NCBI GenBank assembly: GCA_034666985.1
Contig: JAXDKS010000010.1
Coordinates: 114,842 to 178,841, forward strand
DNA: 64,000 nucleotides
Direction of reading: 5' to 3'
DNA from: DATARR01 sp034666985
Lineage (GTDB): Bacteria; Acidobacteriota; Thermoanaerobaculia; Multivoradales; UBA5704
Shown here: positions 1 to 7,746 of the stretch, piece after piece
Layout: each line of letters starts with the position of its first letter
How positions within the stretch are numbered: position 1 is the first letter of the stretch
Notes under the pieces: model-generated
What the model saw: only the letters and a program-made list of their open reading frames with translations
Database searches by the model: none
Told to the model about the DNA's origin: nothing
Position numbers and translations under genes: made by a program

Positions 1-577
1 CGGCCGCTTCCCGCTCGAAGTCCGGGATGTCGCGCCGGATCTCGCTCCCGAGGGGGCGCTCGCCAGGAGCGGGGATGCCGCCGTCGCCCAAGGTGTTGGG
101 GTTTCCCCAGGTGCCGGTGGCGTCAATCACGATGTCCGCGCTTTCCGTCCACTCTCGTCCGGTTGGGTCCGCAAGGAGGAGACGGAAGGGGTGGCCGGCC
201 CGCGCGGGCGTCGAGATCTCCTCGTGCTTGAGCAGCCCCTCACGGCCGATGGAGAGCACGCGGGTGCCCAGGCGGAGGTGGGGAGAGATCGCCCGCAGAC
301 CGGCCAGGGGCTCGAAGAGCCGCTCGGCGAGCTCTCGCCCGGTGGGGCAATCTGCACCGTCTGGTGCCTCGGCCGCCAGGTGGCGGCGCATGCGGGGGGA
401 GACGTTCATCTCCCAGGGTGTGAACAGCCGGACGTGTCCCCAGGCGCGGACGTTGCCGGCGACGCTGGGCGCCGCTTCGTAGACGGTGAACGGGAAGCCC
501 CCATCCACGGCGGCGAGGGCGGCTTCGAGGCCGGTGGGGCCGGCTCCCAGGATGGCGACGAGGGGCTTTTCGGTCAT
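1..577 (-). CDS. FAD/NAD(P)-binding oxidoreductase, C-terminus outside window
   Basis: The gene runs off the left edge; 192 codons are visible. It begins M-T-E-K-P-L-V-A and has a Rossmann dinucleotide motif G-A-G-P-T-G at residues 11-16. A later I-D-A-T-G-T-W-G-N-P segment is typical of the second nucleotide-binding region of flavoprotein monooxygenases and thioredoxin-reductase-like enzymes. It is the last visible gene of a leftward cluster, 19 bases after the metallophosphoesterase-like gene, so it is probably cotranscribed with it. Substrate is unknown. The fold assignment is secure; the reaction cannot be named. Confidence 0.8.
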   Translation of the reverse strand, partial: MTEKPLVAILGAGPTGLEAALAAVDGGFPFTVYEAAPSVAGNVRAWGHVRLFTPWEMNVSPRMRRHLAAEAPDGADCPTGRELAERLFEPLAGLRAISPHLRLGTRVLSIGREGLLKHEEISTPARAGHPFRLLLADPTGREWTESADIVIDATGTWGNPNTLGDGGIPAPGERPLGSEIRRDIPDFEREAA

Positions 578-596
578 CGTCTCTCTCCTGATCTCT

Positions 597-1568
597 CTAG
601 AAACGGGAAGCCGCCCGCTCCCGGGCGGGCAGGATCTCCAGGCATGTGGTCCACCATCCCGTGAGGATGGTCTCCACGAACTCCTCAGGCAGTCCCTCGC
701 GGCGCATCTCGGCGGCCAGCCCCGGATGGTCGTAGCCCAAGGGGAGGAGCTCGACGGCGAGACCATCCTCCGGGGCCTCCCGGGCTTCGAGCATCGCGAA
801 CCAGACGTGGGTGTTGCCGTCGTTGGCCGGCCGGCCGATCACCCCGACGTTGACCACGTCGCGGCCCGAGGGAAGGCGGCGGTGCCACTGGAGGCCGGTG
901 TGGGTGCAGAGGATGCCGTCGCAGCGGTTCTGGTCCAGGAGCACCTCCAGGAACGGCGCCGGCGACGTGCTGTGGAAGAGGAACTCGTTGATCCGGCGCG
1001 GCGAGCCGTGGACCAGGAGCAGCTCCCGATTCCCCACCCGCACCCGGCGGCGGCGGGGGAGCGTGCCCATCCAGGCCTTGAAGCCGGGCGAGCAACTCCG
1101 CGCCGTGTAGCCGTAGGAGATCTCCGCGAAGTGGTTGTCCCGCGGATCGGTGTAGCCGCAGTTGCAGTCCTCGCGGCCCGAGGCGAGGGACTCCTCGTAA
1201 TTGCCCTGGATGGCGAGGACGCCCCCCTGGGCCAGGAGCGGCCGCACCTTTTCGGGGCTGGGGCCGAAACCGCCCAGGTCGCCCAGACAGTAGATCGCCT
1301 CGGCGCCGCGGCGGGAGGCCGCCTCCAGCGCCTCGGCCAAGGCGAAGTGGTTGTTGTAGACGCCGCCGAAGACGGCGATGCGGGAGTAGGGCCCCTCGAC
1401 CGGAGTGGGATCGAATTCCGCCGCCCGGTACTCCCGCAGCGCCGCATCCCTCTCCTCGGGCGCGAGCTTCATCCCGGCGACGGCGGCCGCCTTGCGGAAG
1501 GCGGTGAGAGGGACGAGCTTCTCTCCCCAGGTTGCCAAGCCACGGTGGATCGTCAGCTTCCCCGACAT
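597..1568 (-). CDS. Metallophosphoesterase-fold protein with degenerate first metal motif
   Basis: A 323-residue calcineurin-like phosphoesterase of the YfcE/MJ0936 type. Visible blocks are G-D-L-G-G-F-G (96-102), G-N-Y-E-E (122-126), H-G-S-P-R (187-191) and a C-T-H-T-G block. The first block, normally D-x-H-x-N, reads G-G-V-Y-N-N-H (68-74), so the first Asp and His ligands are replaced by Gly and Tyr. Either the active site is altered or the protein has lost catalysis. A GTG three bases upstream is an alternative start; ATG is preferred because a GAGGGAAGA ribosome site precedes it. It sits between a radical SAM gene and a flavoprotein gene. Confidence 0.8.
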   Translation of the reverse strand: MSGKLTIHRGLATWGEKLVPLTAFRKAAAVAGMKLAPEERDAALREYRAAEFDPTPVEGPYSRIAVFGGVYNNHFALAEALEAASRRGAEAIYCLGDLGGFGPSPEKVRPLLAQGGVLAIQGNYEESLASGREDCNCGYTDPRDNHFAEISYGYTARSCSPGFKAWMGTLPRRRRVRVGNRELLLVHGSPRRINEFLFHSTSPAPFLEVLLDQNRCDGILCTHTGLQWHRRLPSGRDVVNVGVIGRPANDGNTHVWFAMLEAREAPEDGLAVELLPLGYDHPGLAAEMRREGLPEEFVETILTGWWTTCLEILPARERAASRF

Positions 1569-1571
1569 CAC

Positions 1572-1605
1572 TCTTCCCTCAGGTCCGGTCTTCCCTCAGG
1601 TCCGG
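1572..1605. repeat. Perfect 17-bp tandem duplication carrying a ribosome-binding site
   Basis: Two identical 17-bp units (1572-1588 and 1589-1605) lie between the radical SAM gene and the metallophosphoesterase-like gene. Read on the minus strand each holds GACCTGAGGGAAGA. The upstream copy contains the TGA stop of the radical SAM gene; the downstream copy supplies the GAGGGA ribosome site of the next gene. Confidence 0.85.
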
Positions 1606-2486
1606 CAGCTCACGCCGTAGACGTGGCACGTCCAGCAGGCCGGGTGCTCCAGAGGGAAGGCGCCCAGGGTATCGGCCAGGGTCTCGCCCATTTTCGCGGC
1701 GGGCTCGTTGACGAGGATGGGACAGACCCAGACGCCCTGGTCGGTGACCATCCGGCAGGAGCTGCACTGAAGATGGTCCCAGCCCCCCTCGGGGACGTCC
1801 CCCGCTTTCAGGTGCTGCCAGGTCTCATAGGCGCCGCCGCGCTGGGCCTCGGCGCCGATCTGGAAGACCGGCAGGATCTTGAGCCGGGGCCGCTCGAGGC
1901 CCATGGACCGCAGCAGCGCGAAGAACCTTTCCTTGCCCGAGTCGGTGGTGGCCTCGCGGCAGACCTCGGTGACCGTGATGACGGGATTCAGCCCCGCCTC
2001 GTGCAGGTTGCGCACGCCGCCGAGAATGCGCGCGAACGTTCCCGCGCCGCGGATCGGGTCGTTGCTCCCGGCGTCGAAGCCGTCGATCGAGACGCGCAGG
2101 TCGAGCGAGTAGTCCGAGGCATCGGCGAGGGCCTTGAGTCGGGCGCAGCGGGCGGGGTCGAGCAGCAGGCCGTTGGTCAGCACCGTGGCAGGCCCGACGG
2201 CCAGCGTCGCCTCCAGGATGGCCTCCATCTCGGGATTGAGGAACGGCTCGCCGCCCGTGAAGTAGTACTCGCGCACGCCGAGCCGCACGGCTTCATCGAG
2301 ATAGCGCTTCACCTCCTCGAGAGTCATGAGCTCGTGCGTGTGATTGGTGGGCGAGCAGGAGACGAAGCAGTGGGTGCAGGCGAGATTGCACACGGTACCG
2401 CCCACCTGGAACCAGAGGGTGTCCAGGCTTTGCAGCTCCACGCGGGGGGCCGCGGACGGCACGGACTTCAGCTCGGCGACGCTCAT
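1596..2486 (-). CDS. Radical SAM/SPASM-like protein
   Basis: A 296-residue radical SAM enzyme. The [4Fe-4S] ligands C-N-L-A-C-T-H-C are at residues 33-40 and the SAM-binding G-G-E-P at 78-81. The C-terminal quarter holds a cysteine cluster (C-S-S-C, V-C-P, C-W-T-C, S-C) like the SPASM/twitch domains that bind extra Fe-S clusters. The start ATG follows AGGAGG closely. Such proteins modify peptides or small molecules; nothing here identifies the substrate and no precursor peptide gene was seen nearby. It heads the leftward cluster with the metallophosphoesterase-like and flavoprotein genes. Confidence 0.85.
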   Translation of the reverse strand: MSVAELKSVPSAAPRVELQSLDTLWFQVGGTVCNLACTHCFVSCSPTNHTHELMTLEEVKRYLDEAVRLGVREYYFTGGEPFLNPEMEAILEATLAVGPATVLTNGLLLDPARCARLKALADASDYSLDLRVSIDGFDAGSNDPIRGAGTFARILGGVRNLHEAGLNPVITVTEVCREATTDSGKERFFALLRSMGLERPRLKILPVFQIGAEAQRGGAYETWQHLKAGDVPEGGWDHLQCSSCRMVTDQGVWVCPILVNEPAAKMGETLADTLGAFPLEHPACWTCHVYGVSCRT

Positions 2487-2552
2487 GAACCTCCTACAAC
2501 AGGATATACGACCCGTTCTGTTTCCTCGGATGGGTGTTTTTCGAGCTTGCGC

Positions 2553-2558
2553 TATGAT
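2553..2558 (+). promoter_or_regulatory. Putative -10 box TATGAT for a leaderless start
   Basis: TATGAT lies nine bases before the TTG start at 2568. No ribosome site intervenes and no good -35 is visible. The spacing suits a leaderless or very short-leader transcript. Confidence 0.45.
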
Positions 2559-2567
2559 CGCCGGGCT

Positions 2568-2978
2568 TTGAGACGCTTCCTCGCCTTCTCCCTGCCGCTT
2601 CTCCTGCTCGCCATGGGTCTTTTCCACTTCGTGCTGGAGGCGCTGAAGCGGGCCCCCGATCCCGCCGTCCTCTCCCATGCGGAGGTGACCCGGCTGCCCA
2701 GCGGGGTGATGCTCGCCACCTGGGTGCTGGAGGCGGTGGCGCTCTCGGCCCTCTACCTGCTCATCCAGGGGCGCGGCGGCCCGCGCTGGCTCAACGGCCT
2801 GCTGACCGGCTGGATCGCCTGGGTCTTCCGCGGTCCCTTGCTGGTGGTCACCGTGGTCGGGCTGGCCGGACTGCCGCGGGGACCCTGGTGGACGCTGTCT
2901 TTCTCCTGGTTGGTGCTCTACACCCTCTGCGGTCTCGTCCTCGGCGGTGCCGCGGCCGCGGCGGGCCTCCCGCCCTAG
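2568..2978 (+). CDS. Small integral membrane protein
   Basis: A 136-residue hydrophobic protein with about four membrane segments, starting L/M-R-R-F-L-A-F-S-L-P and ending in a Gly/Ala-rich tail. The start is inferred as TTG because the hydrophobic segment begins at once and a TATGAT box is just upstream; the frame is open much further upstream over the leftward genes, which is coincidental. No family is recognised. It is divergent from the radical SAM gene and ends about 100 bases before the polyketide synthase gene, so it may belong to that operon. Confidence 0.6.
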   Translation: MRRFLAFSLPLLLLAMGLFHFVLEALKRAPDPAVLSHAEVTRLPSGVMLATWVLEAVALSALYLLIQGRGGPRWLNGLLTGWIAWVFRGPLLVVTVVGLAGLPRGPWWTLSFSWLVLYTLCGLVLGGAAAAAGLPP

Positions 2979-3074
2979 CCTGGAATGCTGCGCCCCTTCA
3001 GGGGGTTGATCCCGGAGAGCTGGCACGCGCCGTGCCAGGCGTGCGTCCGTCGGAAACTTCGAGCCCTTGCGAAC

Positions 3075-4136
3075 GTGAGAATAGCCGCCGTCGGGAGCTC
3101 TCTCCCACCCCACTACTACGACCAGGAGACGCTGCTCGCGGCTCTCCGGCAGCGCTGGTCGGACCGCTACTTCAACCCCGAGCGCCTGGAACGCCTGCAC
3201 AAGAACGTCCTGGTGGGCGGCCGGCACCTCGCCCTGCCCATCGAGGAGTACGGCACCCTGACCACCTGGGGCAAGGCGAACGACGCCTGGATCCGGGTGG
3301 CCCAGGAGGTGGGCGCCCAGGCCGTGCTCGACGGCCTGGCCAAGGCCGGGCTCTCCACCGCCGACGTGGACGCCCTGATCTTCGTCACTGTCACCGGGGT
3401 GGCCACCCCTTCGATCGATGCCCGGCTGATGAACCTCCTGAGACTGCCGCCGCGCGTCAAGCGGATGCCCATCTTCGGCCTCGGCTGCGTGGCCGGCGCG
3501 GCGGGGATCGCCCGCGCGGCCGACTACGTCCGCGCCTACCCGGACCAGGTGGCGGTGCTGCTGTCAGTCGAGCTCTGCTCGCTCACCCTGCAGCCGGAGG
3601 ACCTCTCCATCCCCAATCTCATCGCCTCGGGCCTGTTCGGCGACGGCGCCGCCGCCGTGGTGGTGACCGGCGCGGACCGGCCGCCGAACGGGACGCCAAC
3701 CGGACCGCGGATCGTGGCCAGCCGCTCGGTCTTCTACCCCGACTCCGAGCAGGTGATGGGCTGGGACATCTCGGAGACCGGCTTCAAGATCGTCCTCTCC
3801 TCGGACGTCCCGGTGGTGGCCCGGGACCTCCTGCGGCCGGACGTGGACTCCTTCCTGGCCGAGCACGGCCTCACCCGCTCCGACGTCGCCTCCTGGGTCT
3901 GCCACCCCGGAGGCCCCAAGGTGCTGGATGCCATGCAGGAGGCGCTGGAGCTTCCCCCGGGAGCCCTGGACGTCACTTGGCGCAGCCTCCAGGAGGTGGG
4001 GAACCTCTCCTCGACCTCGGTGCTGCTGGTGCTGGCCGAGACCCTGGAGAACCACCGCCCGCCGGCGGGCAGCTACGGCATGCTGCTGGCCATGGGCCCG
4101 GGCTTCTGCTCCGAGCTGGTGCTGCTCCAGTGGTGA
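3075..4136 (+). CDS. Type III polyketide synthase (alkylresorcinol/alkylpyrone synthase-like)
   Basis: A chalcone-synthase-fold ketosynthase of 353 residues, the usual bacterial length. The catalytic triad is visible: Cys138 in G-L-G-C-V-A-G, His277 in C-H-P-G-G-P-K and Asn310 in V-G-N-L-S-S. The family condenses a starter acyl thioester with malonyl-CoA units and cyclises the chain to a resorcinol or pyrone. GTG 3075 is chosen because V-R-I-A-A-V-G begins the conserved fold; an in-frame ATG at 2985 would add 30 unconserved residues. It overlaps the methyltransferase gene by four bases. The downstream ACP and acyl-AMP ligase suggest a long-chain fatty acyl starter. Confidence 0.92.
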   Translation: MRIAAVGSSLPPHYYDQETLLAALRQRWSDRYFNPERLERLHKNVLVGGRHLALPIEEYGTLTTWGKANDAWIRVAQEVGAQAVLDGLAKAGLSTADVDALIFVTVTGVATPSIDARLMNLLRLPPRVKRMPIFGLGCVAGAAGIARAADYVRAYPDQVAVLLSVELCSLTLQPEDLSIPNLIASGLFGDGAAAVVVTGADRPPNGTPTGPRIVASRSVFYPDSEQVMGWDISETGFKIVLSSDVPVVARDLLRPDVDSFLAEHGLTRSDVASWVCHPGGPKVLDAMQEALELPPGALDVTWRSLQEVGNLSSTSVLLVLAETLENHRPPAGSYGMLLAMGPGFCSELVLLQW

Positions 4137-4705
4137 CCGACACCCGCGTCCTCTACACCGTCCTGGTGGCCCTGGTCGCCGCCGGCCGGCTCGTGGAGCT
4201 GCGGATCGCGGAGCGCAACCGCCGGAACCTGCTGGCCCGCGGCGGCGTCGAGGTGGGTTCGGAGCACTACCCCTGGATGGTGGGCCTTCACGCGGCGTTC
4301 CTCATCGCCAGCCCGCTGGAGGTCTGGCTCCTCGGCCGGCCGTTCGTGCCGGTCCTCGCCGTCTCCATGCTGGGGCTCCTGGTCCTGGCGGCGGCCCTGC
4401 GGTGGTGGGTGATCGCCACCCTCGACGGCCGCTGGACGACCCGCATCATCGTCCTGCCAGGAGTGGCGCCGATTACCGGCGGGCCGTACCGGTTCCTGCG
4501 CCATCCCAACTACCTCGCCGTCATCCTGGAGATCTTCTCGGTGCCGATGATCCACACGGCCTGGCTCACGGCGATCGTCTTCAGCCTGACCAACGCGTGG
4601 ATGCTCCGGGTGCGCATCCGCGCCGAGGAGACGGCCCTCTCCCGTCTCACCGCCTACGGCGAGGCCTTCGCCAGCCGGCCGCGACTTGTACCGGGAGGCC
4701 GATGA
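4133..4705 (+). CDS. Isoprenylcysteine carboxyl methyltransferase (ICMT)-family protein
   Basis: A 190-residue membrane protein with the ICMT signature G-P-Y-R-F-L-R-H-P-N-Y near residue 120 and a C-terminal E-E pair. GTG overlaps the synthase stop (GTGA). ICMT-like proteins are regular partners of bacterial type III synthases: BpsB in Bacillus and SrsB in Streptomyces griseus methylate the lipid product. A role in O-methylating a phenolic lipid or pyrone at the membrane is inferred from this context. Its own stop overlaps the ACP start (ATGA). Confidence 0.88.
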   Translation: MTDTRVLYTVLVALVAAGRLVELRIAERNRRNLLARGGVEVGSEHYPWMVGLHAAFLIASPLEVWLLGRPFVPVLAVSMLGLLVLAAALRWWVIATLDGRWTTRIIVLPGVAPITGGPYRFLRHPNYLAVILEIFSVPMIHTAWLTAIVFSLTNAWMLRVRIRAEETALSRLTAYGEAFASRPRLVPGGR

Positions 4706-4947
4706 CCGACGAGGGGATCCTCGCCGGCATCGCCGAGGTCGCCCGGGCCCATCTCGGCTGGGAGGGAATCCTCACCCCGGACCTGCGCCTGGTGGAAGAT
4801 CTGCGCCTCGACTCCATCCGCCTCCTCACCCTGGCCGCCGAGGTGGAGAACCGCTTCCGCGTCCTCCTCGACGAAGCGGACGAGGCGGGGATCGAGACCG
4901 TGGGCGACCTGATGGCCGTCGTGCGGAGGAAGCTGGGCGGTGGCTGA
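4702..4947 (+). CDS. Acyl carrier protein
   Basis: An 81-residue carrier protein with the phosphopantetheine site at Ser38 in L-R-L-D-S-I-R-L-L. It lies between the methyltransferase and acyl-AMP ligase genes, overlapping the first by four and the second by eight bases, so translation is probably coupled. The likely role is to accept a fatty acyl group from the adjacent ligase and present it to the polyketide synthase. It differs from a housekeeping AcpP, whose motif is usually D-S-L. Confidence 0.9.
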   Translation: MTDEGILAGIAEVARAHLGWEGILTPDLRLVEDLRLDSIRLLTLAAEVENRFRVLLDEADEAGIETVGDLMAVVRRKLGGG

Positions 4948-6613
4948 AGGTCTTCTCGACTGGCTGGAGCGGGCCGGACGCCGCCCGGAGGGGGGGCTGC
5001 GCTTCGTGGACCGGGCCGAGCGGGCCACTTGGTTCGGCTGGGCCGAGGTTCGCGACCGGGCCCTGGCCGTCTGCGCCGGTCTGCAGGCGCTGGGGATCGG
5101 CCGCGGCGACCGTGTGGCCCTGGTCTTCCCCACCGGTATCGACTTCTTCGCCGCCTTCTTCGGTGCCCTGCTGGCCGGCGCCGTGCCGGCTCCCCTCTAC
5201 CCGCCAGCGCGCCTGGGTCGCATGGAGGAGTACCTGCGCCGCACGGCGCGCATGCTGGAGCGCTCCGGCGCCCGGCTGGTGCTCGCCGACGCCCGGGTGC
5301 GCCGCGTCCTTCTGGGCTGCCGGACGCTGGATGATCTCCCCCGGGGATCATCGCGGCCGGTCCGCACCGAGCCCTCCGACCTCGCCCTGGTCCAGTTCTC
5401 CTCCGGCACCACCGTCGATCCCAAGCCCGTGGCCCTCAGCCATCGCGCCGTGGCGGCCCAGGTGGAGATCCTCACCGGCTTCTTTCCCGACGGTTTTTTC
5501 CCCGACAAAGGGGAATTGTGCCAGAGCTGCGTCTCCTGGCTGCCGCTCTACCATGACATGGGGCTGATCGGCTGCGTCTTCCCCGCCCTGGCGCGGGACG
5601 CGACGCTGACGCTTCTCGCCCCGGAGCTCTTCGTGGCCCGCCCGGCCCTCTGGCTGCGGACCCTGTCCAGATACCGGGCCACCATCTCCCCGGCTCCGAG
5701 CTTCGCCTACGCCCTATGCCTGACCCGCGTGTCCGACGCCGACCTGGAGGGGGTGAACCTCTCCGGCTGGCAAACGGCCCTCAACGGCGCCGAGTCCATC
5801 TCGCCCGCGGTGCTGCGGGCCTTCTGCGAGCGCTTCGCCCGCTGGGGCTTCCGGCCCGAGGCCATGACACCCGTCTACGGCCTGTCGGAGGCGGCCCTGG
5901 CCGTGACCTTCTCGGATCTCCGCCGGCCGTCCCGCATCAGCCGCTTCGATCGCGAGGAGCTGTCCAGGGAAGGCAAGGCCCGAGAGGCGAGGGAGGGCCG
6001 GGAGATCGTCTCGGTGGGTCGGCCAGTCCCTGGGTTCCGCCTGCGGATCGTGAACGGAGAGGGGCGCGACCTCCCGGATGGCTCGGTGGGAAGGGTCTGG
6101 ATTCAGGGCCCCTCTCTGATGGATGGCTACCTCGGCGATCCGGAGGCCACGGCCTGCGCCCTGCGCGACGGCTGGCTCGACACGGGGGATCTCGGCTTTC
6201 TCCAAGTGGGCGAGCTGTACCTGACGGGCCGCGCCAAGGACGCGATCATCCTCCGTGGCCGCAACTACGCTCCGGAGGAGATCGAGCGGGCGGTGGAGGG
6301 GGTGCCCGGCGTGCGCGCCGGCTGTGCCGTGGCCGCGAGCTGGCTGCCGGAGGACGCCCCTGGCGAGGTGCTGGCCCTCTTCGTCGAGGTCTCCCGGGAA
6401 ACGGCTCCGGAGGATCTCGCCGCTCTGCCCGAAGCCTGCCGCCAAGCGATCCTCGGCGCCACCGGGCTCGCCGTGGACCGCCTCGAGATCCTGGCGCCCG
6501 GCGCCCTGCCCCGCACCTCCTCGGGCAAGCTGCGGCGAGGGGAGGCCCTGCGCCTGTTTCTCGCCGGCGAGCTCGCCGCTCTGGATCCGGTGCTGGCTGG
6601 AGTGGCGGTATGA
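4940..6613 (+). CDS. Fatty acyl-AMP ligase (FAAL-like)
   Basis: A 557-residue ANL-superfamily adenylating enzyme. The AMP-binding P-loop-like segment reads F-S-S-G-T-T-V-D-P-K-P with S-H-R-A after it; later blocks include V-Y-G-L-S-E-A, W-L-D-T-G-D-L-G and the hinge G-R-A-K-D-A-I-I-L-R-G-R-N-Y-A-P-E-E-I-E. The R-G-R-N-Y-x-P-Q/E-E-I-E form is characteristic of FAALs, which hand acyl adenylates to an ACP rather than to CoA. The gene starts with GTG inside the ACP gene, and the ACP is the obvious acceptor. The C-terminal L-P-R-T-S-S-G-K-L-R-R supplies the adenylation lysine. Confidence 0.9.
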   Translation: MAEGLLDWLERAGRRPEGGLRFVDRAERATWFGWAEVRDRALAVCAGLQALGIGRGDRVALVFPTGIDFFAAFFGALLAGAVPAPLYPPARLGRMEEYLRRTARMLERSGARLVLADARVRRVLLGCRTLDDLPRGSSRPVRTEPSDLALVQFSSGTTVDPKPVALSHRAVAAQVEILTGFFPDGFFPDKGELCQSCVSWLPLYHDMGLIGCVFPALARDATLTLLAPELFVARPALWLRTLSRYRATISPAPSFAYALCLTRVSDADLEGVNLSGWQTALNGAESISPAVLRAFCERFARWGFRPEAMTPVYGLSEAALAVTFSDLRRPSRISRFDREELSREGKAREAREGREIVSVGRPVPGFRLRIVNGEGRDLPDGSVGRVWIQGPSLMDGYLGDPEATACALRDGWLDTGDLGFLQVGELYLTGRAKDAIILRGRNYAPEEIERAVEGVPGVRAGCAVAASWLPEDAPGEVLALFVEVSRETAPEDLAALPEACRQAILGATGLAVDRLEILAPGALPRTSSGKLRRGEALRLFLAGELAALDPVLAGVAV

Positions 6614-7701
6614 CCGATCTGCTGGTGGTGGGCGGCGGGCCGGCGGGGCTGGCGACCGCCATCCGGGCGCGCCTCGCCGGGCTCGCGGCCCAGGTGATCG
6701 AGCGCTCCCGGCCGCCCATCGACAAGGCCTGCGGCGAGGGGCTGATGCCCGACGCCGTGGCCCGCCTGCGGGAGATCGGGGTTGAGCCCAGGGGCCTCCC
6801 CTTCCGCGGCATCCGCTACCTCGACGGCGACCTCGTGGCCGAAGGGCACTTCCCCGGCCCCGGCGGCCTGGGAGTGCGCCGCACCGAGCTGCACGCCGCG
6901 CTGGTCCGCCGGGCGGAGGAGGTCGGGGTGGAGCTCCGCTGGGGGATCAAGGCCGAGGGGCTCACGGCCGAGGGCGTCCAGACCGGCCAGGGGACCCTCG
7001 CCGCCCGCTGGATCGTGGCGGCCGACGGCCTGCGTTCCCAGGTGCGGACCTGGGCGGGGCTCGACGGGGTCCCGAGCCCTCTGCGCCGTTTTGGCGTCCG
7101 CCGCCACTTCGCCGTGGCTCCCTGGAGCGACTGCGTGGAGGTCTACTGGGGTCCCGAGTGCGAAGCCTACGTGACCCCGGTCGCCGCGGACGAGGTGGGG
7201 ATCGCCGTGCTCTGGAGCGGGCGCAAGGCCGGCTTCGACCAGCTCCTGGCGAGCTTTCCAACCCTGAAGGAGAGGATCGCCGGCGTCCCCGTGACCTCCC
7301 GCGACCGGGGGACCGGCCCCCTCTGCCAGCGGGTCCAGGCCGTCCACAAGGGTCGCGTGGCGCTGGTGGGGGACGCCGCGGGCTACCTCGACGCCATCAC
7401 CGGCGAGGGGCTGGCGGTGACCCTGCACGAGTCGGCCGCCCTGGTGGAGTCGATCCTGGCCGGGGACCTGGGGCGCTACGCCGCAGCCCACCGGCGCATC
7501 AACCGTCTGCCGAGCTTCATGACGTCGCTGGTGCTGGGCCTCGAGCGCCGTCCCCGGCTGCGCCGCCGTGCCATCCGCGCCCTCGCCGCCGAGCCGGCCC
7601 TGTTCTCCCGGCTGCTGGGAATCCACGCCCGCACCCTGCCGCCCCGCCGCCTGGGAGTGGACGGTGCCCTGAGACTGGCCTGGAGACTGGTGGCAGCGTA
7701 G
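6610..7701 (+). CDS. FAD-dependent hydroxylase/oxidoreductase
   Basis: A 363-residue flavoprotein of the PHBH/geranylgeranyl-reductase type. It has G-G-G-P-A-G near the N-terminus, a D-K-x-C-G-E-G motif and the second FAD motif G-D-A-A-G-Y-L-D. Its ATG overlaps the ligase stop. In the Streptomyces srs operon a flavoprotein hydroxylase (SrsC) acts with SrsA and SrsB to oxidise alkylresorcinols to quinones, so an equivalent tailoring step is inferred here. The GGR-like C-E-G motif leaves a reductase role open. Confidence 0.85.
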   Translation: MTDLLVVGGGPAGLATAIRARLAGLAAQVIERSRPPIDKACGEGLMPDAVARLREIGVEPRGLPFRGIRYLDGDLVAEGHFPGPGGLGVRRTELHAALVRRAEEVGVELRWGIKAEGLTAEGVQTGQGTLAARWIVAADGLRSQVRTWAGLDGVPSPLRRFGVRRHFAVAPWSDCVEVYWGPECEAYVTPVAADEVGIAVLWSGRKAGFDQLLASFPTLKERIAGVPVTSRDRGTGPLCQRVQAVHKGRVALVGDAAGYLDAITGEGLAVTLHESAALVESILAGDLGRYAAAHRRINRLPSFMTSLVLGLERRPRLRRRAIRALAAEPALFSRLLGIHARTLPPRRLGVDGALRLAWRLVAA

Positions 7702-7746
7702 AGTTCTTGAAACTTCCATGGCGCGCCACCGCCGAGGAGACCCCGG

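Noticed and set aside
486..2978. Very long rightward open frame across the leftward cluster
   Set aside because: It lies antisense to three genes with clear domain motifs and is an artefact of high GC; only its last 136 codons look like a real membrane protein.
2985..3074. ATG 2985 as the start of the type III polyketide synthase
   Set aside because: The 30 extra residues are Arg/Cys-rich and unlike family N-termini; GTG 3075 gives the usual length. Not fully excluded.
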